DNA of 64,000 nt from Vibrio sp. MEBiC08052 (GTDB taxonomy: Bacteria; Pseudomonadota; Gammaproteobacteria; Enterobacterales; Vibrionaceae). The stretch is taken from the NCBI RefSeq assembly GCF_001506075.1, contig NZ_KQ947475.1, positions 1,440,767-1,504,766 of the forward strand, given 5' to 3'. Numbering within the stretch: the stretch's first letter is position 1; each line of letters opens with the position of its first letter. A program made the translations under genes and the position numbers. The notes under the pieces are model-generated. The model did not search any database, was not told the origin of the DNA, and worked only from the letters and a program-made list of their open reading frames with translations. Below, piece by piece: positions 56,157-64,000 of this stretch.

Positions 56157-56741
56157 TTAGTTCTCTTGAAGTGCCCATTCAATCGTATTTGCCAATAGTT
56201 TCGCGCCATAAGTTGTCATGATCGATTCCGGATGAAATTGAAATCCGCAAACTTTGTGTTGTTCATGAATCACAGACATGGTTAAACCATCCACTTCAGC
56301 GGTCACGGTCAATGCTTCCGGTATCTCTAAGGCAACCAAAGAGTGATATCTTGCAACCGTCATCGGTGACGGTAAACCGTGATAAACCGTGTGTGCTTGA
56401 TGTGCCATCAGCGAGACTTTGCCGTGGACGATTTCTCCCGCACCGGCAACCCGGCCGCCATAGGCTTCAACAATCGCCTGATGACCCAGACAGATACCGA
56501 TAACGGGCACCTGACCGATAACCTGTTGTAACAGTTCCGGCATACAGCCGGCTTCGGAAGGCGCACCCGGACCCGGTGAAAGGACAACGACAGGATCTTT
56601 AGTCCGGTTGATCGTCGCCATGATCTGAGCCGTTTCGATATTGTTTCGATAAATGGTGACTTGATGGCCGAGTGAACGGAATTGATCAACCAGGTTGTAG
56701 GTAAATGAATCAAAATTGTCGATAAAAATGAGATTAGCCAT
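56157..56741 (-). CDS. trpG: Anthranilate synthase glutamine amidotransferase subunit
   Basis: 194 residues from the ATG at 56741 (MANLIFIDNFDSFTYNLVDQ); the frame is open far upstream inside trpE but this start is standard. Class I amidotransferase: nucleophile Cys in GICLGHQ and the His-Glu pair in FQFHPESI. Overlaps the end of trpE by 8 bases. Confidence 0.97.
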   Translation of the reverse strand: MANLIFIDNFDSFTYNLVDQFRSLGHQVTIYRNNIETAQIMATINRTKDPVVVLSPGPGAPSEAGCMPELLQQVIGQVPVIGICLGHQAIVEAYGGRVAGAGEIVHGKVSLMAHQAHTVYHGLPSPMTVARYHSLVALEIPEALTVTAEVDGLTMSVIHEQHKVCGFQFHPESIMTTYGAKLLANTIEWALQEN

Positions 56742-58332
56742 GACGTTTTTCTCCCTGTGGGCGGTCTGATGCCTGATGAGCCATCTGAATTGCAGCAATG
56801 ACGGCTTGGGCTTTCCCTCTGGTTTCATCAGCCTCTGCCTGTGGGTCAGAATCGTAAACGACACCGGCACCAGCCTGAACGCTGGCAATCCCATCTTCGA
56901 TATAGGCTGAGCGAATCACGATACAAGTATCAAGATCACCTTCACCTGTCATATAACCGACTGCGCCGCCGTAGCTGCCCCGGCGCTCTTGTTCAACTGC
57001 ACGAATTAATTGCATCGCCCGGATCTTCGGCGCACCGGTCAATGTTCCCATATTCATACAGGCCTGATAGGCGTGTAGGGCGTCCAAATCATGTCTCAGT
57101 TGACCCACAACCCGCGAAACCAAATGCATCACATGGCTGTAACGGTCGGTTTTAAGGAGATCAGCCAGATGGCGAGTACCGGCTTCAGATATTCTGGCAA
57201 CGTCATTGCGGGCTAAATCAACCAGCATCATGTGTTCAGCGTTCTCTTTTTTATCATTGCGAAGATCCAATTCCAGCCGGCCATCGAGATCGAAATTGAT
57301 GGAACCGTCTGGATTTTTTCCGCGTGGACGAGTGCCTGCGATCGGATAGATTTCAATTTGATTGGTCTCACTGGCATATTTGAGCGCGCTTTCCGGAGAG
57401 GCCCCAAACAGCGTAAATTTTTCATCCTGAATATAAAACATATAAGGACTTGGGTTGGTCTCTTTGAGTTTTTTATAAGCGGTTAACGGTGACGGACATG
57501 GCAGAATAAAACGTCGTGAGGGAACAACCTGAAAGATATCCCCTTGGACAATATATTGTTTCAGATTGTCCACCACGTCACAGAACTCAGCATCACTCAT
57601 CGAGGGGGTTGCTGTCACATCATTGCATACTACCGCCGGAGGGAGCGGCTGAATGTCCTGACATTGTTGAACAATTGATTTCAGGCGCTGTGATAGCTGT
57701 TCCGTTGTCCGTTCATCCGGATTAAACAGTGAGCCCTGAACATGACAACTGCCATTTTGGTGGTCAATAATCATCAGTGACTCGGCGACATAAAATACAT
57801 AGTCAGGGCACTGGTTCGTCGCTTCTGCATGACCCAGCGGTTCAAAGTTGGCAACGAGATCATAAGCAAACAGCCCACCTAAGAAGATGGCATGTTTATC
57901 GAGTCCGGTCAGATCAAAACTATGCTGAATCAGACGCAGAGCATCAAACGAGGAAGATTGTTGCAAGCGAGAGTCTTCATCGAGTCCTGACCGTGGCGCA
58001 TCAAAGTGGAGTGTTAGTGTTTGTTCGGTCAGTGTACTGGCAACTTCGGATTTAATATTTTTGACCAGATGATGAATCAGATATTTTCCATTCGTGGTCA
58101 GTGCATGAAACGTCACTTCATGGCCAAAGCAAATCACTCGCACCGCAGCATCAATGAGAAGCAGACTTTTCAAATTCTCTTTCGAATCAATTTCTGCCGA
58201 TTCAAGCAGCAGACAATCGCTCTTATCTTCACATAAGGTGTGGAATACAGCGGTTGGATCCGCTGAATAGGGCAAGATTTCTGATAGAAGACGCAGTGTA
58301 CCGAGCTGAGTGATATCAATGGTGTTATTCAT
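56734..58332 (-). CDS. trpE: Anthranilate synthase component I
   Basis: 532 residues; the chorismate-binding domain (about 240-515) is complete (GASPESALKY, PIAGTRPRGK, ARNDVARI, GTLTGAPKIRAMQLI, GGAVGYMTGEGDLDTCIVIR). The N-terminal LLLESAEI motif belongs to the tryptophan feedback site. First structural gene of the operon, preceded by a leader described separately. Confidence 0.98.
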   Translation of the reverse strand: MNNTIDITQLGTLRLLSEILPYSADPTAVFHTLCEDKSDCLLLESAEIDSKENLKSLLLIDAAVRVICFGHEVTFHALTTNGKYLIHHLVKNIKSEVASTLTEQTLTLHFDAPRSGLDEDSRLQQSSSFDALRLIQHSFDLTGLDKHAIFLGGLFAYDLVANFEPLGHAEATNQCPDYVFYVAESLMIIDHQNGSCHVQGSLFNPDERTTEQLSQRLKSIVQQCQDIQPLPPAVVCNDVTATPSMSDAEFCDVVDNLKQYIVQGDIFQVVPSRRFILPCPSPLTAYKKLKETNPSPYMFYIQDEKFTLFGASPESALKYASETNQIEIYPIAGTRPRGKNPDGSINFDLDGRLELDLRNDKKENAEHMMLVDLARNDVARISEAGTRHLADLLKTDRYSHVMHLVSRVVGQLRHDLDALHAYQACMNMGTLTGAPKIRAMQLIRAVEQERRGSYGGAVGYMTGEGDLDTCIVIRSAYIEDGIASVQAGAGVVYDSDPQAEADETRGKAQAVIAAIQMAHQASDRPQGEKRHG

Positions 58333-58407
58333 TTACTGATCCTTTATTCTTTATGCCTTCGTTGCCAACTGCTTTCGTGGTTAACCGCTCGCACAGTGCG
58401 ATGCTGA

Positions 58408-58503
58408 TTAGGAATTAAATGTGTTACACAGCCTGCCCGTCAGAAACTTGTCTATCAAAATAGGGGTGAGAGATTTTGGATTGATGTTGAATTCTTGTAA
58501 CAT
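58408..58503 (-). CDS. trpL: trp leader peptide remnant (starts MLQEFN) without Trp codons
   Basis: A 31-codon ORF beginning MLQEFNINPKSLTP. The MLQEFN start is typical of Vibrio trp leader peptides, which normally continue to tandem Trp codons. Here there is no Trp codon, and no hairpin with a U-tract follows before trpE. The reading may be a leader shortened by deletion and frameshift. No other ORF in the leader carries Trp codons either. Confidence 0.5.
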   Translation of the reverse strand: MLQEFNINPKSLTPILIDKFLTGRLCNTFNS

Positions 58504-58530
58504 GGGGTCTGTGTTCCATTGTGTATTTTT

Positions 58531-58548
58531 GTACTAGTAAACTAGTGC
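58531..58548. promoter_or_regulatory. TrpR operator overlapping the trp promoter
   Basis: The minus strand reads GCACTAGTTTACTAGTAC, a near-perfect match to the TrpR operator (CTAGTTaaCTAG core). It overlaps a -10 box TTTACT (58536-58541), 17 bases from a -35 TTGACT (58559-58564), as in E. coli. Confidence 0.85.
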
Positions 58549-58564
58549 GAGGGTTTGAAGTCAA
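58536..58564 (-). promoter_or_regulatory. trp operon promoter
   Basis: -35 TTGACT at 58559-58564 and -10 TTTACT at 58536-58541 with a 17-base spacer; start expected near 58529. It is the mirror of the E. coli trp promoter, with the operator over the -10. Confidence 0.8.
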
Positions 58565-58590
58565 GCTTTTATTGGTGAAAAATCAAAAAA

Positions 58591-59436
58591 ATGATGAAAA
58601 TAGATTTACATAGTCACACCGTCGCTTCCGATGGAAAATTATCTCCGGAGGAACTTCTGCTTCGCGCTGTTTCGTTTGATATTGATGTACTGGCGATTAC
58701 CGATCATGATTGTGTGGATGGTTTAGATACGGCGCATCGATTTATCACTGCGCAACAATTACCGATCCGTTTGATTGATGGCATTGAAATATCGACGGTT
58801 TGGCAAAACAAAGATATTCATATTGTCGGGTTGAATGTTGATGTCACTTCTGCAGCGTTGCATGATCTGATAACACAGCAAAAGCAGCGTCGTGATACGC
58901 GTGCGACGATAATTGCGGAACGTCTGGAGAAAGTAACCCGACCGGGCATTCTCGCAGAAGTCAAAGCACTTGCCGGTGATGCGGCGATAACCCGGGCTCA
59001 CTTTGCACAATGGCTGGTTGAAAATGGTTATGTGAAGACCATGCAGCAGGTGTTTAAAAAATATTTAACCCGCAATCAGCCGGGTTATGTCCCGCCGGAG
59101 TGGTGTTCGATGCAAGATGCGATTGAGGCGATTCACGCTGCCGGCGGACAAGCAGTATTGGCGCATCCGGGACGATATCAACTGACAACCAAATGGCTGA
59201 AACGTTTGATTGAAGCATTTGCCGAGGTCGGTGGAGATGCGATGGAAGTGGCCCAACCACAACAAGCCCCTCAGGAAAGGCGCAATCTGACCAATTATGC
59301 GTTACAATACAAACTGCTAGCCTCTCAGGGTAGTGATTTCCATTATCCTTCTCCGTGGATGGAGTTAGGTCGGAATCTTTGGTTGCCTTCTGATATTGAA
59401 CCTGTATGGAAAGATTGGGGCTTGTCCGTAGAGTAA
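58591..59436 (+). CDS. rnm: RNase AM / PHP-domain 5'-3' exoribonuclease (YciV/TrpH)
   Basis: 281 residues of the PHP phosphoesterase fold with [11 protein letters not shown] and ITDHDCVDG (metal ligands), EISTVW, AHPGRY and SQGSDFHYP. In E. coli the homologue matures 5S and other rRNA 5' ends and removes nucleotides from 3'-phosphoadenosine phosphates. Divergent from the trp operon, the usual position (trpH). Confidence 0.93.
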   Translation: MMKIDLHSHTVASDGKLSPEELLLRAVSFDIDVLAITDHDCVDGLDTAHRFITAQQLPIRLIDGIEISTVWQNKDIHIVGLNVDVTSAALHDLITQQKQRRDTRATIIAERLEKVTRPGILAEVKALAGDAAITRAHFAQWLVENGYVKTMQQVFKKYLTRNQPGYVPPEWCSMQDAIEAIHAAGGQAVLAHPGRYQLTTKWLKRLIEAFAEVGGDAMEVAQPQQAPQERRNLTNYALQYKLLASQGSDFHYPSPWMELGRNLWLPSDIEPVWKDWGLSVE

Positions 59437-59467
59437 GCATCGAGTTGCTCGATGGTGAGGAGTAATA

Positions 59468-60088
59468 ATGAGTCAGTATTTTTATGTTCATCCAGAAAAT
59501 CCACAAGCCCGACTAATCAATCAGGCTGTGGCGATTATTCGTAATGGCGGGGTTGTTGTTTATCCGACTGACTCTGGTTATGCATTGGGATGTCAATTAG
59601 AGAATAAACGGGCACTGGAACGAATTTGCCAAATCCGTCGTTTGGATGATAAACACAATTTTACGCTGTTGTGCCGGGATCTGTCTGAGCTTTCGTTGTA
59701 TGCCAGAGTGGATAATACCGCGTTCCGATTGTTGCGAAACAATACCCCGGGGCCTTATACCTTTATCTTTAAAGGAACCAAAGAAGTCCCGCGGCGGTTA
59801 ATGAATCCGAAGCGGAAAACCATTGGTATCCGGGTGCCGGATAACCGGATTGCGCTGGATTTGCTCGAAGCGCTCGGCGAGCCACTGATGTCAACCTCGT
59901 TGATCCTGCCGGGTAAAGACACCACGGAATCCGATCCGGATGAAATTCGTGATTCGCTGGAACATGTTGTTGATGTGATTCTCAATGGGGGATACCTCGG
60001 AGAACAGCCGACAACCGTGATTGACTTCAGTGAAGATGAAATGGTGGTTCAACGGCTGGGAGCGGGTGATCCGGCACCGTTTAAATGA
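59468..60088 (+). CDS. yciO: YciO, Sua5/YrdC-family protein
   Basis: 206 residues of the YrdC fold (GGVVVYPTDSGYALG, KHNFTLLCRDLSELS, GPYTFIFKGTKEVPRR), nearly collinear with E. coli YciO. Related to the TsaC/Sua5 enzymes that start tRNA t6A synthesis; YciO itself is of uncertain function. Begins 31 bases after rnm, probably co-transcribed. Confidence 0.93.
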   Translation: MSQYFYVHPENPQARLINQAVAIIRNGGVVVYPTDSGYALGCQLENKRALERICQIRRLDDKHNFTLLCRDLSELSLYARVDNTAFRLLRNNTPGPYTFIFKGTKEVPRRLMNPKRKTIGIRVPDNRIALDLLEALGEPLMSTSLILPGKDTTESDPDEIRDSLEHVVDVILNGGYLGEQPTTVIDFSEDEMVVQRLGAGDPAPFK

Positions 60089-60176
60089 CGATGTTGCCAC
60101 GATAGTTTTGCTGAAATCGTATGGCCAAAACGTATTATCAAAATAGATGCTTTTTTCACTTTGATTTGAGATAATG

Positions 60177-60207
60177 TGCGACCGCGATTTTGTGGTCGCA
60201 TTTTTTA
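60177..60207 (+). terminator. Intrinsic terminator between yciO and rluB
   Basis: TGCGACC / GGTCGCA stem with a 10-base loop followed by TTTTTTATT. Confidence 0.8.
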
Positions 60208-60243
60208 TTCGACGTCTGAGAAGACGACAAGCAAGGTAAGTTA

Positions 60244-61161
60244 ATGAGCGAGAAGTTACAAAAGGTTTTAGCACGCGCAGGTCATGGCTCACGTCGTGAG
60301 TTAGAAACGTTGATTCGGGCCGGGCGTGTCAGTGTTAATGGCAAGGTAGCTGTTTTGGGTGAGCGCTTAGAAGATGAAAGTGCCGTGATTCGGATTGACG
60401 GACACGTCGTCTCAATGAAAGCCGATGAAGAATTGGTATGTCGGGTGCTCGCTTACTATAAACCTGAAGGGGAATTATGCACACGGCATGATCCCGAAGG
60501 GCGAAGAACTGTTTTTGATCGCCTGCCGAAAATCCGGGGTTCACGCTGGATTTCAGTTGGTCGTCTGGATGCGAATACGTCCGGACTGTTGTTATTTACA
60601 ACCGATGGCGAACTTGCTAACCGATTGATGCATCCAAGCCGTCAGGTTGAACGTGAGTATTTAGTGCGTGTATTTGGCGAAATTAACGAACAGAAAATCA
60701 AGAACCTTGTTCGTGGGGTTGAGCTGGAAGACGGGGTTGCACGTTTTGAAGACGTCGTATACGCCGGTGGGGAAGGAATGAATCACACATTTTATGTGGT
60801 GATCAACGAAGGACGTAACCGCGAAGTCCGCCGTTTGTGGGAGTCTCAGGATACCACTGTGAGCCGCCTCAAACGAGTTCGTTACGGCGATATCTTCCTC
60901 GATAAAGCGTTACCTCGCGGTGGCTGGGTTGAACTCAGTTTATCGGAAGTGAATTATTTGCGTAAACTGGTTGAACTGCGACCAGAGCAACGCACTATGA
61001 TCGATGTGTCTAAAGATAATACTTCCCGCAAGCGCGAACGGGCAAGAAGCCAGAAAATTCGCCGGGCAGTCAAACGCCATGAAGAGCGAATTTCCGCACC
61101 GAAAGGAAGAAACCAGCGAGGCCAGAAAGCAGCGCCTCAGGCGAAAGGGCGTCAACGCTAG
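60244..61161 (+). CDS. rluB: 23S rRNA pseudouridine(2605) synthase RluB
   Basis: 305 residues: an S4 RNA-binding domain (about 2-60, [20 protein letters not shown]), the RsuA-type pseudouridine synthase core with the catalytic Asp in [15 protein letters not shown], and a basic C-terminal tail (from about 255) as usual for RluB. It modifies U2605 of 23S rRNA. Its own promoter must lie after the upstream terminator. Confidence 0.95.
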   Translation: MSEKLQKVLARAGHGSRRELETLIRAGRVSVNGKVAVLGERLEDESAVIRIDGHVVSMKADEELVCRVLAYYKPEGELCTRHDPEGRRTVFDRLPKIRGSRWISVGRLDANTSGLLLFTTDGELANRLMHPSRQVEREYLVRVFGEINEQKIKNLVRGVELEDGVARFEDVVYAGGEGMNHTFYVVINEGRNREVRRLWESQDTTVSRLKRVRYGDIFLDKALPRGGWVELSLSEVNYLRKLVELRPEQRTMIDVSKDNTSRKRERARSQKIRRAVKRHEERISAPKGRNQRGQKAAPQAKGRQR

Positions 61162-61196
61162 ACCGCAGTGGTTGAATGAACATCGTGAGATCCAAT

Positions 61197-61225
61197 AAAA
61201 AAGGTGCTTTGAAAGCACCTTTTTT
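61197..61225. terminator. Bidirectional terminator between rluB and cydC
   Basis: AAAAAAGGTGC / GCACCTTTTTT stem with a 7-base loop, between convergent genes. Confidence 0.9.
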
Positions 61226-61256
61226 ATCCCGTGTTTTGTCCAGTAAGCAGACACCA

Positions 61257-62978
61257 TTACAGTGTCTGGTTAAGCGTATAATACCGCCCTTGCTGTGCCA
61301 TGAGCGCTTCATGACGGCCATATTCAACAATCTGACCCTGTTCAATCAAGCAGATCGCGTCCATCCGTTCCAGCTCAATTAAGCGGTGCGTAATGAAAAT
61401 GACGGTTTTGTGTGCATAATGAGTGCGCAACAGATCCATAATTTGTTGTTCTGTCTGCTTATCCAGTCCTTCAGTCGGTTCGTCCAGCAACAGGATTTCT
61501 CCCTGATGGAGCAGTGCACGGGCAATTCCCAGACGACGTTTTTCGCCACCGGAGAGATGACGCCCCCCATCTCCCAGCCAGACATTTAATCCCGGCCCAT
61601 CAAGCAGTTTGTCCAGCCCGACCTGACTGAGGACTTGTGTATAAGTCATATCATCGGCGTCCGGTGCCGCGATTTGTAAGTTCTCACGTAATGTACCGTT
61701 TAAGATATCAACCCGTTGACTGACAATACTCATACAGGCGCGAAGATCGTGTTCATTCCAGTTTTTCAGATTGGTTCCGGCAATTGATACTTTGCCTTGG
61801 CTCGGATCCCAGTAGCGGGAAATTAATTGGAGCAGGGTCGATTTGCCGGAGCCTGTCTGACCGACAATTGCGACTTTATGCCCGGCGGGGATATGGAGAT
61901 CAATCTCTGTCAGTACACGTTGTTGATGTTCCGGATAATGAAAATGAACCTGCTCAAAGCGGATGTCGAATGCGCCATTATGTTGTGTCGGCTCGGTCTG
62001 AAATGTGACTTCAGGCTCAGATGATAACACTTCATTCAGACGTCGTGCTGACGTAAGTGTTTGTCCTAAATGCTGAAATGCACCGGCAATCGGCATGAGC
62101 AGTTCAAAGCTGGCCATGGTGGCAAATATGACCATGGCAATCATTGGATCCGGCCCGGCCTGACCCACACCATTACCGACGAACCATAACATGAATACCA
62201 GTGTCCAGCCGCTGGCCAGCATGAGCAGTGCCTGAGCAAATCCACTATAACGGGTGTTGATGTACTGCCGAGAGATCAAATCTTGCTGATCGTTCAGCAT
62301 CGCTTGGCGATACGTTGGTTCTGCACCAAAAATCGTCAGCTCGCTATAGCCTTGAATCCAGTCGAGCAGGGTCACCCGAAAATTCGCTTTGCTTTGGGTC
62401 AGTGCTGCACCGTTACGTTTGCCGAGTTTGTAAAATAGCACCGGCCAAGACAGTAGCAAGACCAGTAAAATTGCACCGAGAGTCAGGCCGACCGCCGGGT
62501 CAAACCAGTACAGAAATGCAGAAAGCACCAATACGCCCAATACGCCGATCATCACGGGGCTGATCAGGCGCAGATAGACATGATCCATCGCATCAACATC
62601 AGCGACCAGACGATTGAGCAGATCGGCATCGCGGAGATTGGCGATTCGCCCGGGAATGAGTGGCGACAGTTGCTTAAAAAAGAAAATCCGTAGATCTGCC
62701 AACACCTTAAAGGTTGCATTGTGGCTGACCACTCGTTCTCCCCATCGCCCCGCGGTGCGTCCGATTGCGAAACCGCGGACAAAAGCACTGGGTAACATGT
62801 AGTTGAACGATTGTCGGGCGACACCTAAACCGGCCACTGCTGCTGCTGACAAAAACCAGCCGGATAGTGTCAGTAAGCCAATAGATGCGCATAGGGTCAA
62901 GAAAGCCAGTATCATCCCGAGAGTCAGGCCAAACCAATGTTTTCTATACAGTTTGAGAAATGGGATCAAATCACGCAT
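61257..62978 (-). CDS. cydC: CydC, heme/thiol ABC exporter subunit
   Basis: 573 residues from the ATG at 62978 (GGGGA 7 bases upstream; a TTG at 62981 precedes). Six membrane helices then an ATPase with GQTGSGKST, LSGGEKRRLG and ILLLDEPTEGLD. CydDC exports cysteine and glutathione or binds heme and is needed for assembly of cytochrome bd. Overlaps the end of cydD by 8 bases. Confidence 0.95.
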   Translation of the reverse strand: MRDLIPFLKLYRKHWFGLTLGMILAFLTLCASIGLLTLSGWFLSAAAVAGLGVARQSFNYMLPSAFVRGFAIGRTAGRWGERVVSHNATFKVLADLRIFFFKQLSPLIPGRIANLRDADLLNRLVADVDAMDHVYLRLISPVMIGVLGVLVLSAFLYWFDPAVGLTLGAILLVLLLSWPVLFYKLGKRNGAALTQSKANFRVTLLDWIQGYSELTIFGAEPTYRQAMLNDQQDLISRQYINTRYSGFAQALLMLASGWTLVFMLWFVGNGVGQAGPDPMIAMVIFATMASFELLMPIAGAFQHLGQTLTSARRLNEVLSSEPEVTFQTEPTQHNGAFDIRFEQVHFHYPEHQQRVLTEIDLHIPAGHKVAIVGQTGSGKSTLLQLISRYWDPSQGKVSIAGTNLKNWNEHDLRACMSIVSQRVDILNGTLRENLQIAAPDADDMTYTQVLSQVGLDKLLDGPGLNVWLGDGGRHLSGGEKRRLGIARALLHQGEILLLDEPTEGLDKQTEQQIMDLLRTHYAHKTVIFITHRLIELERMDAICLIEQGQIVEYGRHEALMAQQGRYYTLNQTL

Positions 62979-64000
62979 CAAGATTCCCCTTCTGATGTTC
63001 AGGTTGCAGTGTATGATTGGCGGCTAACATCGATTTAAATAACCCTTCTTCATGACTGAGTGTCTGATAATGGCCTGACTGGACGATTCTCCCGTCTTGC
63101 ATCACAAGAATGTTATCCACGTTCTGAAGTTGGGCAAGTTGATGCGTGACCAGTAATGTGGTGTGCTGATGAATCTGTTTGGCCAGCCCCTGCATGACTA
63201 ACTGTTCACTTCTGGCATCAAGGCTGGCAGTCGGTTCATCCAGCAACCAGAATGAACCGTTTTGCAGCATGGCCCGGGCGAGGGCAAGCCGTTGAGCCTG
63301 ACCGACCGACAGCCCACCGGAACGGTCACTGATCAGATAATCCAGCCCGTGGTTTTCGACAAAGTCAGCCGCAAAAGAATCTTTGAGGGCATTTTCAAGT
63401 TGTTCATCAGTAATCTGGCGTTTACTTAAGGTGACGTTGTCACGAATTGTCCCATGAACCAGTAACGGATTTTGCCCGACCCAGCTAATCAGCTGTCGCC
63501 AGTCTTGATGAGAGAGGTCGTGAAGGTCAACGCCATTGATCAGCAATTTTCCCCGATAAGGCATGAAGCCTAAAATTGCCTGTACCAGCGAGGTTTTTCC
63601 CGCGCCGCTCGGACCGACTAAAGCGGTCGTCTCGTGAGAATTGAGGCGAAATGAAACCGGGCCGACCAATCTTTTTCCTTCGGGGCTGATGATTTCCAGA
63701 CCGTCTGCTTCGATGGTGATCTCTTCAGGTGTCGGAACCGGTTGTGTGCCGGATTTAACTTCATTCACATCGATTTGGAGAAACTCGACGATACTTTCGG
63801 CTGCGCCGACTGCTTGCTGTTTGGCATGGTAGAAGGTGCCCAAATCCCGTAATGGCTGATAAAACTCAGGTGCAAGGATCAGCACAAATAGTCCGGTGAA
63901 TAAGGTAATTTCTGCTCCGTAATAACCGAAATTCAATTCCCCGATAAAACTGAAACCAAAATAGACCGCAGTGAGGGCAATAGAAACTGAAGTGAAAAAT
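62971..64000 (-). CDS. cydD: CydD, heme/thiol ABC exporter subunit (partial, runs off the right edge)
   Basis: The C-terminal 342 residues or so are in the window; the frame stays open through the right edge, so the N-terminal membrane part is missing. It contains the last membrane helix (LILAPEFYQPLRDLGTFYHAKQQAVGAA, matched in parts to E. coli CydD) and an ATPase domain with GPSGAGKTS, LSVGQAQR (signature variant) and WLLDEPTASLD. Upstream of cydC in the cydDC operon. Confidence 0.93.
   Translation of the reverse strand, partial: FFTSVSIALTAVYFGFSFIGELNFGYYGAEITLFTGLFVLILAPEFYQPLRDLGTFYHAKQQAVGAAESIVEFLQIDVNEVKSGTQPVPTPEEITIEADGLEIISPEGKRLVGPVSFRLNSHETTALVGPSGAGKTSLVQAILGFMPYRGKLLINGVDLHDLSHQDWRQLISWVGQNPLLVHGTIRDNVTLSKRQITDEQLENALKDSFAADFVENHGLDYLISDRSGGLSVGQAQRLALARAMLQNGSFWLLDEPTASLDARSEQLVMQGLAKQIHQHTTLLVTHQLAQLQNVDNILVMQDGRIVQSGHYQTLSHEEGLFKSMLAANHTLQPEHQKGNLDA

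Noticed and set aside
1..64000. CRISPR arrays, tRNA/rRNA genes, prophage or intact insertion sequences
   Set aside because: No regularly spaced repeats, no cloverleaf or rRNA segments, no transposase or integrase frames were recognised on either strand.

Overview
The window reads as chromosomal DNA of a Vibrio or close relative (Vibrionaceae). The evidence is the combination of an FabV-type enoyl-ACP reductase, a TfoX/Sxy competence regulator, a PanP-type aspartate decarboxylase, KtrAB, HexR, a type II secretion pilotin beside metE, a fused trpCF, and the yciI-yciA-yciB / trp / rnm-yciO-rluB order. No rRNA, tRNA, CRISPR array, prophage or intact insertion sequence was recognised.

Layout. 0.1-5.7 kb is a leftward operon: a LacI-type repressor, an ABC importer (binding protein, two permeases, ATPase) and a cytoplasmic metallophosphoesterase, preceded by a candidate CRP site, promoter and repressor operator. 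6.1-9.1 kb holds a bactofilin gene overlapping an M23 peptidase gene, then an exported S41 peptidase. 9.1-11.0 kb is AT-rich and gene-poor, with an orphan family 9 glycosyltransferase and possible gene remnants. 11.0-12.1 kb carries a DUF134 regulator and a NifX-like protein with a His/Cys-rich tail. 12.2-20.2 kb holds a heterodimeric ABC exporter (mdlAB-like), apbE, ktrAB and a D-cysteine desulfhydrase-like gene. 20.2-28.1 kb has fabV, a YbjL-type transporter, grxA, hexR, panP and an HDOD protein. 28.4-32.4 kb has tfoX with a structured 5' leader, a small outer-membrane barrel and a two-gene signalling unit. 32.7-38.6 kb has a DUF945 protein, serC, a YgiQ radical SAM protein, an unknown membrane protein and a DUF4250 protein. 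38.7-43.4 kb has an Lrp-type regulator divergent from a Cys/Met-type PLP enzyme, then a polar amino-acid ABC importer.

43.5-64 kb is core metabolism: metR/metE, the pilotin, yciI-yciA-yciB, a DUF2846 lipoprotein, a dicarboxylate symporter, the trpEGDCFBA operon, rnm, yciO, rluB and cydDC (cydD runs off the right edge).

No wholly new system was found. The most interesting signals are: a trp leader that keeps the TrpR operator and a leader ORF beginning MLQEFN but has no Trp codons and no visible attenuator; a strong leftward terminator behind a structured leader upstream of the desulfhydrase-like gene (possible small RNA or attenuator); the metal-binding tail and twin palindromes of the DUF134/NifX-like pair; a pseudo-receiver histidine kinase paired with a canonical receiver; and the promoter architecture of the LacI-controlled importer of unknown substrate. 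Assignments are by reading protein sequences and motifs without database searches, so substrate-level calls are inferences.
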